From Cyanobacterium sp. Dongsha4 (GTDB lineage Bacteria; Cyanobacteriota; Cyanobacteriia; Cyanobacteriales; Cyanobacteriaceae): 64,000 nt of DNA. Location: the NCBI RefSeq assembly GCF_036345015.1, contig NZ_CP084098.1, forward strand, positions 2,555,326 through 2,619,325, read 5' to 3'. Positions 37,482 to 46,781 of this stretch are shown here, in pieces; the stretch's first letter is position 1, and the number at the start of each line of letters is the position of its first letter. A program made the position numbers and the translations under genes. Below the pieces are notes generated by a model, which saw only the letters and a program-made list of their open reading frames with translations, made no database searches and had not been told where the DNA came from.

Positions 37482-38243
37482 TTAGGTAAAGGTGACATGA
37501 TAAAGAAACAATAACATAGTGGCAATAACTGCACCCAGAAAAGTATTAATAATATTGACAATTTCATTGGTTAACCAATCTATTTTTTCCTGTAAAGTTG
37601 CCCCGATAACGCTTTCTAGGTTAGTAGCGATGAAAGCTGAGATAAGACATATAACAATACCAATCGGATTGATTAAATTAGTAAGATAACCTAAAAGTGC
37701 GATCGCACCACTAGCAATTATACCAGCTATCGTACCTTCTAAACTAATTGCCCCTTCTGTGCCTCTAGCCACTGGCTGTAAAGTAGTAATTAAAAAAGTG
37801 CGTTTACCGTATGCTTTACCAATTTCACTCGCGCAGGTATCGGATAACTTAGTAGCAAAACTAGCTACATAAGCGATGAGAAAAAAATCACCCCCAGAAT
37901 CGGTGAAACCATAACCTAAAGCACACACAAAGGCAATCAAAGCACTGCCCCATACATTTTCTACACTCCTTACTCCTTCTCTTTTTTCGGCAATTCCTTC
38001 CGCCATTTTCTGTGCCATGCCTACTTTAGTAATACCAGAGCCTACTAAAAAATAGAACATAACGACAAGATACCCCTGCCATTGAAGACAACCCCAGACA
38101 ACTACTCCTAAAATCCAAGCATTGAGATAACCCATAACTGTTAGTAACTTTTTGGGGAGCAAAAGTGCGATCGCTAGTAATATTGTATTAATAGTAATCC
38201 CCAATAGCCATGGGTTTTGCAAAATCAAGTTAATGATATTCAT
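37482..38243 (-). CDS. DUF92/TIGR00297 membrane protein, phytyl-phosphate kinase (VTE6)-like
   Basis: A 253-residue polytopic protein with about six membrane helices. Family markers are GSGITKVGMAQKMAEG, ENVWGSALIAFVCALGYG, SFATKLSDTCASEIGKAYGK, TLQPVARGTEGAISLEGT and a C-terminal SVIGATLQEK segment. Arabidopsis VTE6 of this family phosphorylates phytyl phosphate, feeding phytol from chlorophyll breakdown into tocopherol and phylloquinone. The same role is likely but not proven here. It lies 88 bp downstream of the cysC stop on the same strand. No other tocopherol gene is adjacent. Confidence 0.8.
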   Translation of the reverse strand: MNIINLILQNPWLLGITINTILLAIALLLPKKLLTVMGYLNAWILGVVVWGCLQWQGYLVVMFYFLVGSGITKVGMAQKMAEGIAEKREGVRSVENVWGSALIAFVCALGYGFTDSGGDFFLIAYVASFATKLSDTCASEIGKAYGKRTFLITTLQPVARGTEGAISLEGTIAGIIASGAIALLGYLTNLINPIGIVICLISAFIATNLESVIGATLQEKIDWLTNEIVNIINTFLGAVIATMLLFLYHVTFT

Positions 38244-38331
38244 TGTTTTATTCTCAACCCTTAATAGTATTTACCTAACACCCTAATTCCTAAGCTATTG
38301 TCAAATTTTGTGTTTACAAATTTATTGACTC

Positions 38332-38877
38332 TTAAGCACTAACTGGTTGAGAAAGATAACCTAATTTTTCTAAACCTTGTAAAACTTTGTTAACGCTTTC
38401 GTCTAATTCTTCAAGATCTGTGCGACACTCAATTTCAGGATTAGTAGGAGGTTCATAAGGGTCACTGATACCAGTAAACATCTTGATTTCACCTGCGCGG
38501 GCTTTTTTATACAATCCTTTAACATCCCTATCTTCACAGACGGCAAGAGGTGCATTTACGAAAACTTCAACAAAGTTACCTATTTTAGCCCTAACTTCTT
38601 CTCTGATAGCACGATAGGGAGAAATAGCAGAAACAATTACGATTACACCATTACGGGTTAATAGTTGAGAAACAAAACCTATACGGCGGATATTTTCGTC
38701 TCTATCTTCTTTACTGAATCCCAATCCTTTGGTTAAATTAGTACGTACAATGTCACCATCAAGTACTTCTATTTTATAACCTTGTTCTCTTAATTTTGCC
38801 TCTACTTGTTTACTAATGGTTGTTTTACCCGCACCACTCAAACCAGTAAACCAAATTGTTGCACCCTTATGTTCCAT
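38332..38877 (-). CDS. cysC: Adenylylsulfate kinase
   Basis: CysC phosphorylates adenosine 5'-phosphosulfate to PAPS in sulfate assimilation. The P-loop is GLSGAGKTTISKQ. APS-kinase signatures follow: EVLDGDIVRTNLTKGLGFSK, the conserved serine region IVIVSAISPYRAIREEV, VFVNAPLAVCEDRDVKGLY and YEPPTNPEIECRTDLEE. I set the start at the ATG at 38877 (MEHKGATIWFTGLSGAGK), matching the family N-terminus; an in-frame TTG three codons upstream is less likely. It is one of several sulfur-assimilation genes in the window. Confidence 0.94.
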   Translation of the reverse strand: MEHKGATIWFTGLSGAGKTTISKQVEAKLREQGYKIEVLDGDIVRTNLTKGLGFSKEDRDENIRRIGFVSQLLTRNGVIVIVSAISPYRAIREEVRAKIGNFVEVFVNAPLAVCEDRDVKGLYKKARAGEIKMFTGISDPYEPPTNPEIECRTDLEELDESVNKVLQGLEKLGYLSQPVSA

Positions 38878-39097
38878 ATTTTTCAATAGTATTTTTGTCT
38901 ATAAGTTAATATTCTTTTGAGTATTGTACAAGTGCCTGTTACTCCAGACAAGAAATAAATGATAATGGGGTGTTAGGGCATTGGGGGATTAGGGAGATTT
39001 TTGACTTGCAGATTTTAAGTAACAATAATAAAATCTTGAAACAATCAATATCTAGTTATAGATTATAAAAATCTATTTTTCTTGATAAATTTAGGGC

Positions 39098-39943
39098 TTA
39101 TTTTCTACTACCTAAAAAATTGATTATCAAAGGTGATATTTCTTCGGAAAAATGTTCTTGAGGATAGTGTTTTGCTTCTGGTAATGGTGTTAATTTTAGT
39201 TTATTATTTGTTTTAACTAAGTTTTCTACAGACTCAATTTCTAACCAAGGATCTTCATTTCCCCAAATAATTAAACAAGGTTTTTCCCATGTTTTTAAAG
39301 CTGTTTCTATTTCTTTTGTTGTTTGTTTTAATTGTAAATTTTTGACTATAGTTACTAACATTCTTCCTGCGGCGGATGAGGTAACAATGGGTTTTCTATA
39401 TAAGGCCAAATTATTATCAGAAATAACAAATCCTGAACCTTTTTCTAAGGTGCGATCGACAATTAAGGGATCTTGTGTTACCATATCTCCCAAAAGGGGA
39501 AATCCGCATTGGGCAATCTGCCAAGGTAATTTTGCCTCAGTCGTAATGGGGGCATTTAATATTACTAAATGGTCTATTTTTTCGGGATATTTAAGAGCGT
39601 ATTGAATGCCAATTGTTCCTAGAAAACCTTGAATAATTAAGGATACTTTTTCTAATTCTAACGTTTCAATAAAATCTTTTAAAGCCTCAATAAAATTATC
39701 TGGTTTGTAGCCAAATTCTCTTTTTTCTGGGATGTCTGAAAATCCCCATCCTAACCAATCAGGTGCGATCGCACGATAGCCATATTCTGCTAAACTAGGC
39801 ATTATTTCCAACCAACTAAAACTTTGAGAGAATAAACCATGTAATAAAATTACTGGAACTTTATTATTCTCTTGGGGAGGTAATATTTCCCGATAAAACC
39901 ATTCAAAATCACCGACTTTAATTTTATTTTCTTGTATTTTCAC
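39098..39943 (-). CDS. Alpha/beta-hydrolase-fold protein lacking the usual nucleophile
   Basis: A 281-residue single-domain protein. Family features are PVILLHGLFSQSFSWLEIMP (oxyanion-loop HG), APDWLGWGFSDIP and a late acid/base pair (LIIWGNEDPWL and EAKHYPQEHF). At the nucleophile elbow it reads LIIQGFLGTIGIQYA: the serine of G-x-S-x-G is replaced by phenylalanine. The remaining Asp and His are in place. It may be a non-hydrolytic member or use another chemistry. The substrate is unknown. The gene is monocistronic between cysC and the YeeE genes, and no signal peptide is seen. Confidence 0.8.
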   Translation of the reverse strand: MKIQENKIKVGDFEWFYREILPPQENNKVPVILLHGLFSQSFSWLEIMPSLAEYGYRAIAPDWLGWGFSDIPEKREFGYKPDNFIEALKDFIETLELEKVSLIIQGFLGTIGIQYALKYPEKIDHLVILNAPITTEAKLPWQIAQCGFPLLGDMVTQDPLIVDRTLEKGSGFVISDNNLALYRKPIVTSSAAGRMLVTIVKNLQLKQTTKEIETALKTWEKPCLIIWGNEDPWLEIESVENLVKTNNKLKLTPLPEAKHYPQEHFSEEISPLIINFLGSRK

Positions 39944-40059
39944 AGATTTTTGTTAATTGTTAAATAGTTTTTAAACAAATTACAGCATTTGCCGTTGTAA
40001 GATTAATTAAACTATTTTTTGTTCTTTTACTCAAATTTTTCTTACTTTCAGAAGCTATT

Positions 40060-40140
40060 GGGCAAAGGGTAAGAGGCAAGGGGCAAGAGTGTTTAATTAA
40101 CTTCTCCCTAATACCCCATTTCTTCCTAACACCTCAATCA
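40060..40140. repeat. Composite spacer repeat
   Basis: GGGCAAAGGGTAAGAGGCAA and GGGGCAAGAG are followed by TTTAATTAACTTCTCCCTAA, then TACCCC and AACACCTCAA. It has the same module order as the spacers at 36390 and 41160. Confidence 0.65.
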
Positions 40141-40192
40141 GACTATAATAAATATTGTTATAAAGTTATATGATTAATTAATTATTGGTATT

Positions 40193-40615
40193 ATGACGAT
40201 CGCATCTAGTTGGATTTATGGATTAATGGGGGGTATTCTCATTGGAGTAAGTGCCAGTATTTTACTCGCATTTAATGGGCGTATTGCAGGAATTAGTGGC
40301 ATGATTAACGGAGTATTGGAATTTTCGCCGACTCAACGATGGCGTTGGTATTTTTTAGGGGGAATGATTGCAGGGGGATTTATTTATGAGTATATTTTAC
40401 CTCTTCCCTCCACTCCTGCTTCTGGTGTCGCTGTTATTCCCATGATTTTAGGCGGTTTATTAGTTGGTTGGGGGACAAGAATGGGGAATGGTTGTACTAG
40501 CGGTCATGGTGTTTGTGGTTTAGGTAGGTTATCGATGCGATCGCTTGTATCAGTTATTAGTTTTTTGGCATCAGGAATGATAACTGTTTATATCACTAGA
40601 CATTTAATCAATTAG
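40193..40615 (+). CDS. YeeE/YedE-family sulfur transporter subunit, first of a pair
   Basis: A 140-residue membrane protein with about four helices and the YeeE/YedE (DUF395) signature GWGTRMGNGCTSGHGVCGLGRL. The cysteine in GNGCTSGHG is the proposed sulfur-relay residue of TsuA-type transporters. The N-terminus has LMGGILIGVSASILLAFNGR. Family members take up thiosulfate or other reduced sulfur. Split two-gene forms (PmpA/PmpB-like) often accompany persulfide dioxygenase. It is followed 99 bp later by the second half-transporter. Confidence 0.85.
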   Translation: MTIASSWIYGLMGGILIGVSASILLAFNGRIAGISGMINGVLEFSPTQRWRWYFLGGMIAGGFIYEYILPLPSTPASGVAVIPMILGGLLVGWGTRMGNGCTSGHGVCGLGRLSMRSLVSVISFLASGMITVYITRHLIN

Positions 40616-40714
40616 AGTAATTTAGTCTATCTTTTCTTCATTCATCACCTCGTTTTCTATTTCCATCAGTATTTTTATTGTCTTACTAAATATAACTAAA
40701 ATTAAATTGAAAAA

Positions 40715-41137
40715 ATGATGAAAAAACAAAGTGTAATTGCCCTAATTAGTGGATTATTATTCGGTTTAGGATTAAGTATTTCTCAGATGGTTGACAGAGA
40801 AAGAGTACTAGGATTTTTAGATGTGGCAGGTAAATGGGATGCAACTTTAATGTTTGTCTTGGGAGGTGCAGTAGGAGTAACTTTGATTACTTTTCGTTTT
40901 ATTCTCAAATTCAAACACCCTCTTTTTGAGCAAAAATTTTATTTGCCTAGCCGTCAGGATATTGATCTAAAATTAATTTTAGGAGCAGTTATTTTTGGTA
41001 TTGGTTGGGGTATTGGCGGTTATTGTCCCGGACCTGCTGTTACTTCCTTAGTACAATTGAGTATCAACCCGATTATTTTTATTATTGCTTTTATTATCGG
41101 CTCATTAGGATATGAAAAAATTATGGGCAATGAGTAA
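40715..41137 (+). CDS. YeeE/YedE-family sulfur transporter subunit, second of a pair
   Basis: A 140-residue membrane protein (about four helices), paralogous to the preceding gene but of the DUF6691-like branch. It has SGLLFGLGLSISQMVDRERV, LGFLDVAGKWDATLMFVLGG and GIGWGIGGYCPGPAVTSLVQ, whose GYCPGPA cysteine is the second conserved sulfur-contact residue. Two half-size proteins together make the unit equivalent to a fused TsuA. Two adjacent ATGs (40715, 40718) are possible starts. Confidence 0.85.
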   Translation: MMKKQSVIALISGLLFGLGLSISQMVDRERVLGFLDVAGKWDATLMFVLGGAVGVTLITFRFILKFKHPLFEQKFYLPSRQDIDLKLILGAVIFGIGWGIGGYCPGPAVTSLVQLSINPIIFIIAFIIGSLGYEKIMGNE

Positions 41138-41139
41138 TT

Positions 41140-41325
41140 AAAACAAGGCAAAAAGCAAAGAGTAAAGTTAGAAGGGTAAGGGGCAAACTTCCCTTTATTC
41201 TCCCTAAATAGGGAGAAGGGCAAAAGTGTTTAATTAACTTCTCCCTAATACCCTAATATCCCAAGCCTCTACTTCCCCAATCCCTCAATACTCCAACATC
41301 AAAATCTCTTAATCCTCTAGTATCC
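41140..41325. repeat. Composite spacer repeat with small hairpin
   Basis: It carries GGCAAAAAGCAAAGAG and GGGGCAAACTTCCC, then CTCCCTAAATAGGGAG (a 6-bp stem), GGGCAAAAGTGTTTAATTAA and CTCCCTAATACCC. The block TTTAATTAACTT next to GGGCAAAAG recurs at 36415 and 49805. Confidence 0.65.
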
Positions 41326-41329
41326 GCTT

Positions 41330-43348
41330 ATGGAAAGTAAATTACTGCGAGTCGAACGTTTATTGAAAGGAGTTGCTGATGCTACAAATTATTTACTCAC
41401 AGTAAAAGATTATAATAAGGGTATTAATCAGGCTTTAGATACTTTAGGAAAAGCAACAAAAGTCGATCGCATCTATATATTTAATGTACATCCTCATCCT
41501 CAATGGGATAAACCTGCTTATAGTCAATTATGGGAATGGGTAGCCGAAGGAATCACCCCAGAAATAGATAATCCTTACTTACAAAATATGCCTTTTGATG
41601 ATTTTATACCCCGTTGGTATAACATACTTTTATCGGGTGACACAGTAGCAGGAAATGTAAGAGATTTTCCCGAATTAGAAAGAATTGTTCTTCAACCTCA
41701 AGGTATTTTATCTTTATTAGTTGTACCTATTCTTATTAAAGATGAATTTTGGGGTTTTGTGGGTTTTGATGATTGTCATAGTGAACGAAATTGGACTGAA
41801 ATTGAAATTTCTACCTTAAGAGCGATCGCAGGTAGTATTGGGGGTATAATTGCAAGAAGTCAAGCTGAAAAAGAATTACAAAATCTTAACCAAGAATTAG
41901 AAAAAAGAATTGAAACTAGAACCCAACAACTATTAATAGCAAAAGAAGAAGCCGATAAAGCCAATCAGGCAAAAAGTGAATTTTTAGCAAGAATGAGTCA
42001 TGAATTACGCACTCCATTAAATGGCATTTTAGGGTTTTGTCAACTACTCAATAGAGACGAAAATTTGACTTATTTACAAAGAGAAAACTTAAAAATAATT
42101 AATAGTAGTGGAGAACATTTACTTAACCTAATTAATGATATTTTAGAATTAACTAAAATCGAAGTGGGTAAAATATCTCTTAATCTTGCTGACTGTGACT
42201 TGGATAAATTACTAGACAGTTTGAGGGATATGTTTTATCTTAAAACCTCAGAGAAAAATTTAGAGTTAATAATTATCCGTGATATTGATATACCAAATCA
42301 TCTTCGCTTAGATGAAAGAAAACTCAAACAAGTATTAATTAACCTAATTCATAATGCCATTAAGTTTACTAACCAAGGAAAAATTAGCATCAAAATACAA
42401 TCTATAAAAGATAATCAAAATACAGAAAAAATTAATCTATTATTTATAGTAGAAGATACTGGAGTAGGCATTGCCCCAGAAGAATTAAAAATTATTTTTG
42501 AACCTTTTGAACAAACACAATTGGGAATTAAATCTAATCAAGGAAATGGTTTAGGACTTTCTATTTCTAAAAATTTAGTTAAATTAATGGGAGGAAATTT
42601 ACAAGTAAAGAGTAGCTTAAATCATGGTTCATCTTTTTATTTTCAGATTCCAGCTACCATTATTCAAACAAATAAAAATGTATTAAATCCTTCATTTAAA
42701 AATAAGTTAAATTTAAAAGCATCTCCAGAAAAGAATAAGATTTTAATAGTAGAAGATATAGAAGTAAATAGCCAATTTTTAATCAAATTATTAACTCCTA
42801 TGGGCTTTGATATTTCCGTAGCGGAAGATGGAGAAAAAGCCCTTAATATGTGGGAAAAATATTTACCAGATTTGATATTAATGGATATACAAATACCTAT
42901 TTTAAGCGGTTTAGAAGTCACACAAATTATTCGAGAAAAAAAAGACTTACCTCAACCTAAAATTATTGTTGTTTCTGCTAGTGCCTTTGCTAATGATGTT
43001 GAAAAAGCTACTTGTAAAGGTTGCGATGATTTTGTCATGAAACCTATTGTTGAAAATATATTACTAACCAAAATAGCTCAACATTTAGGTATTAATTTAG
43101 ACACAAACACATCAGTTAATGACACTAAAGAAAGTTTAGACGTAAAAGAAAAACTGATCAAAAACACTTTACAAAAAATGCCATCAGAATGGATTAATAA
43201 ATTAAATAAAGCCGCAAAAGAATTAAATAGAGACAAAATATCTCTACTTCTTCAGTTAATTCCTTCTGAATATGATCCACTACTAAAAATATTAAATAAA
43301 ATGATAAAAGAGTATGATTTTGAGCAAATAATCAGGCTAACTCAATAA
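41330..43348 (+). CDS. Hybrid histidine kinase (GAF-HisKA-HATPase-REC)
   Basis: A soluble 672-residue kinase. The GAF domain (about 15-180) has [21 protein letters not shown] coiled coil (185-215) leads to HisKA with phospho-His in [14 protein letters not shown] (His about 225). HATPase_c (about 325-455) has N-box [12 protein letters not shown]1 [10 protein letters not shown] and G2 [10 protein letters not shown]. The receiver domain (about 468-585) has phospho-Asp in LILMDIQIP (Asp about 517). The last 70 residues are helical without a clear HPt histidine. No membrane helix is present, so the signal is probably internal or tetrapyrrole-type, though no bilin cysteine is evident. It is followed 7 bp later by a REC-GGDEF-EAL gene, almost certainly its operon partner. 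Confidence 0.9.
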   Translation: MESKLLRVERLLKGVADATNYLLTVKDYNKGINQALDTLGKATKVDRIYIFNVHPHPQWDKPAYSQLWEWVAEGITPEIDNPYLQNMPFDDFIPRWYNILLSGDTVAGNVRDFPELERIVLQPQGILSLLVVPILIKDEFWGFVGFDDCHSERNWTEIEISTLRAIAGSIGGIIARSQAEKELQNLNQELEKRIETRTQQLLIAKEEADKANQAKSEFLARMSHELRTPLNGILGFCQLLNRDENLTYLQRENLKIINSSGEHLLNLINDILELTKIEVGKISLNLADCDLDKLLDSLRDMFYLKTSEKNLELIIIRDIDIPNHLRLDERKLKQVLINLIHNAIKFTNQGKISIKIQSIKDNQNTEKINLLFIVEDTGVGIAPEELKIIFEPFEQTQLGIKSNQGNGLGLSISKNLVKLMGGNLQVKSSLNHGSSFYFQIPATIIQTNKNVLNPSFKNKLNLKASPEKNKILIVEDIEVNSQFLIKLLTPMGFDISVAEDGEKALNMWEKYLPDLILMDIQIPILSGLEVTQIIREKKDLPQPKIIVVSASAFANDVEKATCKGCDDFVMKPIVENILLTKIAQHLGINLDTNTSVNDTKESLDVKEKLIKNTLQKMPSEWINKLNKAAKELNRDKISLLLQLIPSEYDPLLKILNKMIKEYDFEQIIRLTQ

Positions 43349-43355
43349 ATTACCA

Positions 43356-45191
43356 ATGAATATGTTACCCCAGCAAAACTCATTAGGCAGTATTTTAATT
43401 GTTGATGATGTTTTAGAAAATCTTGATTTATTATCACAAACTTTGACTTCTCAAGGTTATCAAGTGCGTTGTGCGAAAAATGGTTATTTGGCTTTGATGA
43501 GTATTAAACATGAATTACCAGATTTAATTTTACTAGATATAAAAATGCCCGGGATGAATGGCTATCAGGTTTGTCAAAGTTTAAAAGAAAGTAATAAAAC
43601 GAAAGATATACCGATAATTTTTTTGAGCTCTGCCGACGAAATACAAGAAAAAATACAAGCCTTTGCTATTGGGGGAATAGACTATATTACAAAGCCTTTT
43701 GAAGTTGCCGAGGTATTAGCCAGAGTTGACACCCAAATGGGTTTGTTGAGGACAAGATTAGAATTAAAACAATTAAATCAAGAGTTAGAAGAAAGGGTAA
43801 AAATAAGAACTGATGAACTAGAAAGATTAAATCAAGAGTTACGGCTAGAAAATGAGGAAAGAAAAAAAATTCAAGAAAAGTTGATTTACGATGCTTTACA
43901 TGATTCTTTGACTAATTTACCTAATCGCAGTCTGTTTATTGACAGAGTTAAGATGTTAATTCGTCATTGTCATCGTTTTCCCGATTATCAATTTGCTATT
44001 TTATTTATAGATTTAGATCGTTTCAAATTAGTTAATGATAGCTTAGGACATCACGTAGGCGATCGCCTTTTGATTTTTTGTGGACAATTATTCCAACGCT
44101 GTATAAGAGAAAGTGATACTGTTGCCCGTTTAGGAGGGGATGAATTTGGTATTTTACTAGATAATATTAGCGATGTTACCCATGCCATTGAGACAGCAGA
44201 AACTATCAAAATGCAGTTGAGTAAATCATCTCCGTTGTTTAATCATCATTTTAGCCCTTCCGCCAGTATTGGTATCGTTATTGGTAATTATCAGTGTCAA
44301 AATGCCGCCGATTTATTACGCAATGCCGATATAGCCATGTATCGAGCCAAAGAAATGGGGAAAGCTAGATACGCCATTTTTAACCAAGAATTACATCAAC
44401 AAGCTATCCAACGTTTAGAAATAGAAAGCGATTTAAAAAAGGCACTGGCATTCAACGAGATGCGGGTATATTATCAACCAATAGTTGAATTGAAAACAAA
44501 GCGTTTGAAAGGATTTGAATGTTTAATTAGATGGCAACATCCAAAAAAAGGTTTAATTTCACCCCTAGAGTTTATTCCCATCGCCGAAGAATGTGGCTTA
44601 ATTTCTTCTCTGGGAAATTGGGTATTACAAGAATCCTGTCGTCAATTAAAGCAGTGGCAAACAATATATAATCATCACTCAGAATTAAGCATCAATGTTA
44701 ATTTTTCTCCCAAACAATTTGAAGATATTAATTTACCCCAAACAATTCATAATGTGTTACTCAACAATGAATTAAAATCTCATCATCTCAACATAGAAAT
44801 TACGGAAAATGTTTTTTTGTCTAACAACATTACGGTGAGTAAAATTTTAAGCCAACTGGATAAGTTACGAATACCCATAAGCCTAGATGATTTCGGCACG
44901 GGTTACTCTTCTCTTAGTTATCTTCATCGCTTCCCCATTAGTGTTATTAAGATAGATGGCTCATTTATTCGACAAATGCAAAACCATAACAAATATTTAG
45001 AAATAGTGAAAACTATTACTACTTTAGGACATACTTTAGGGATGAAAATTATTGCCGAAGGAATTGAAACAGAGAAACAACTGCACACACTGCAAGAATT
45101 AGGATGTGAATTTGGTCAAGGATATTTTTTCGGCAAACCCCTTCAAGCCTCTGTCGCCGAGAAATTAATTCAAATATCTAACGAAAATTAA
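43356..45191 (+). CDS. Response regulator with GGDEF and EAL domains
   Basis: A 611-residue protein that makes or breaks cyclic di-GMP under two-component control. The receiver (about 10-128) has phospho-Asp in LILLDIKMPGMNGYQ and the lysine of YITKPFE. A coiled coil (130-170) joins GGDEF (about 180-345; intact RLGGDEFGILL, with FIDLDRFKLVNDSLGH). The EAL domain (about 355-605) reads ECLIRW in place of EALLRW but keeps the other catalytic elements: NVNFSPKQF, EITENVF, LDDFGTGYSSLSYL, VIKIDGSFI, AEGIETE and GQGYFFGKP. Both activities are therefore plausible. It is cotranscribed with the upstream hybrid kinase. Confidence 0.92.
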   Translation: MNMLPQQNSLGSILIVDDVLENLDLLSQTLTSQGYQVRCAKNGYLALMSIKHELPDLILLDIKMPGMNGYQVCQSLKESNKTKDIPIIFLSSADEIQEKIQAFAIGGIDYITKPFEVAEVLARVDTQMGLLRTRLELKQLNQELEERVKIRTDELERLNQELRLENEERKKIQEKLIYDALHDSLTNLPNRSLFIDRVKMLIRHCHRFPDYQFAILFIDLDRFKLVNDSLGHHVGDRLLIFCGQLFQRCIRESDTVARLGGDEFGILLDNISDVTHAIETAETIKMQLSKSSPLFNHHFSPSASIGIVIGNYQCQNAADLLRNADIAMYRAKEMGKARYAIFNQELHQQAIQRLEIESDLKKALAFNEMRVYYQPIVELKTKRLKGFECLIRWQHPKKGLISPLEFIPIAEECGLISSLGNWVLQESCRQLKQWQTIYNHHSELSINVNFSPKQFEDINLPQTIHNVLLNNELKSHHLNIEITENVFLSNNITVSKILSQLDKLRIPISLDDFGTGYSSLSYLHRFPISVIKIDGSFIRQMQNHNKYLEIVKTITTLGHTLGMKIIAEGIETEKQLHTLQELGCEFGQGYFFGKPLQASVAEKLIQISNEN

Positions 45192-45295
45192 AATTAAACT
45201 TATGTAACTCGATCGCATCTTTATAAGAATGATTGCATAAAATGAAAAATGGAGACTGATATATAAAAAGAAACCACAAGAGAAAAACTTAAATC

Positions 45296-45871
45296 ATGGC
45301 AATTTCATTACAAAAAGGGCAAAGAGTCTCACTAGATAAAGTAGCCCCCGGATTAAATGCGGCTTTCATTGGCTTAGGTTGGGATGTAAATACAACAGAT
45401 ACAGGAGGAGATTTTGACTTAGATGCCTCTGTTTTTCTGCTCAATAGCAATGAAAAGCTAATTTCTGACCAGCATTTTATCTTTTATAATAATCTCACCA
45501 GTCCAGACCCTGAAAAGTCCATTAAACACATGGGAGATAATCTCACAGGAGAAGGAGACGGAGACGACGAAGTTATTATCGTTGACTTAAGAAAAGTACC
45601 AACAGATGTCAACCGCATAGCTATAACTGTAACTATTTATGATGCAGATAAGAGAAAACAAAATTTTGGTCAAGTTAGAAACGCCTTTGTCAGATTAGTA
45701 AATGTAGAAACCAAAGAAGAAGTTTTACGCTATGACTTAGAAGAAGATTTTTCCACAGAAACCGCTTTAATTATGGCAGAAATTTACCGCAAAGATGGTG
45801 AATGGCGCATGAATGCCGTTGGGGCTGGTTATCAAGGAGGCTTACAGGCTTTACTCAATCGTTATCAATAG
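45296..45871 (+). CDS. TerD-family stress protein
   Basis: A 191-residue TerD domain protein, of a calcium-binding family linked to tellurite and general stress resistance. Signatures are LQKGQRVSLDKVAPGLNAAF, GLGWDVNT, the acidic calcium site DFDLDASVFLLNSNEK, HMGDNLTGEGDGDDEVIIVD and FGQVRNAFVRLVN. The length is the family norm and no signal peptide is present. It is the first of two adjacent TerD genes, followed by a Ser/Thr kinase gene on the same strand. Such neighbourhoods suggest a shared stress-signalling role. Confidence 0.93.
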   Translation: MAISLQKGQRVSLDKVAPGLNAAFIGLGWDVNTTDTGGDFDLDASVFLLNSNEKLISDQHFIFYNNLTSPDPEKSIKHMGDNLTGEGDGDDEVIIVDLRKVPTDVNRIAITVTIYDADKRKQNFGQVRNAFVRLVNVETKEEVLRYDLEEDFSTETALIMAEIYRKDGEWRMNAVGAGYQGGLQALLNRYQ

Positions 45872-45990
45872 GAAGCAAGGGGCAAAGTAAAAAGGGCAAG
45901 GGGCAAAGGTGAAAGTTGATAATTAAGAATTAGTTTTTTCCTAATACCCCAATACCCTAATACCCTAACTCCTGACTTCTACTTATTACT
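45872..45990. repeat. Composite spacer repeat
   Basis: It carries GGGGCAAAGTAAAAAGGGCA, then AGGGGCAAAGG, TTGATAATTAAGAATTAG and CCTAATACCCCAATACCC modules, and lies between the two terD genes. Confidence 0.65.
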
Positions 45991-46009
45991 TAATTATTTA
46001 TTAATCATC

Positions 46010-46606
46010 ATGGGAATTAATTTACAAAAAGGACAAAGAATTTCACTAAAAAAAGAAGCCCCTAAATTAGAACAACTAATGTGTGGTTTAGGTTGGGATG
46101 TAGCCAAGAAAAAAGGCGGTTTTTTAAGTGGTTTATTTACCACAGATTTTGATTTAGATGCTTCCGTTTTATGTTTGAACCAAGATGGTAAAATAAAATC
46201 AAATAGTGAAATCGTTTTTTTCGGCAATTTACGTCATTATTCTGATGCGATTAATCACATGGGAGATAATCTAACTGGAGCAGGAGAAGGTGACGATGAG
46301 CAAATATTAGTTAAATTACCTTTGATTCCTAAAAATATTCACAAATTAGTTTTTGTGGTTAATATTTATAATGCCCTCGAAAGAAATCAGGATTTTTCTC
46401 AGGTAGAAAATGCCTTTGTGCGTCTGGTTAATTTAAGCAATAATCAAGAAATTGCTCGTTATACCCTCTCTGGAAATGGTTATCAAGGAAAAACGGGAAT
46501 GGTTATGGCCGAAATTGCCCGTGTAGATGATGATTGGGAAATGACTGCCAAAGGCGAGGGTTTTCAGGTAAAAAGTTTAGGTGATGTGATGAAACTTTAT
46601 AGTTAA
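46010..46606 (+). CDS. TerD-family stress protein, second copy
   Basis: A 198-residue paralogue of the preceding gene, with LQKGQRISLKKEAPKLEQLM, CGLGWDVAKKKGG, DFDLDASVLCLNQDGK, HMGDNLTGAGEGDDEQILVK and FSQVENAFVRLVN. It carries a short insertion (GGFLSGLFTT) just before the acidic calcium site, and one cysteine near the start. Divergence between the copies is large, so this is an old duplication. It is followed by the kinase gene. Confidence 0.92.
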   Translation: MGINLQKGQRISLKKEAPKLEQLMCGLGWDVAKKKGGFLSGLFTTDFDLDASVLCLNQDGKIKSNSEIVFFGNLRHYSDAINHMGDNLTGAGEGDDEQILVKLPLIPKNIHKLVFVVNIYNALERNQDFSQVENAFVRLVNLSNNQEIARYTLSGNGYQGKTGMVMAEIARVDDDWEMTAKGEGFQVKSLGDVMKLYS

Positions 46607-46775
46607 TAATGAATAATGAATGGTTAATGGATTCACAAGGGCAAAGGGCAAGAAGCAAAGATAAATAGTTGCTAATCAAGAATTAAAAACTCCGAACCCA
46701 GAACTCCGAACCCAGAACTAGTCTTCCCTAACACCCCAATCTCTGAAACTATTATTTCTCAAATCCTAATTCTTA
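46607..46775. repeat. Composite spacer with 14-bp tandem duplication
   Basis: It carries GGGCAAAGGGCAAGAAGC modules, a perfect double AACTCCGAACCCAG (46688-46715), then CTAACACCCCAATCTC. It lies between terD and the kinase gene. Confidence 0.65.
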
Positions 46776-46781
46776 AAATGT

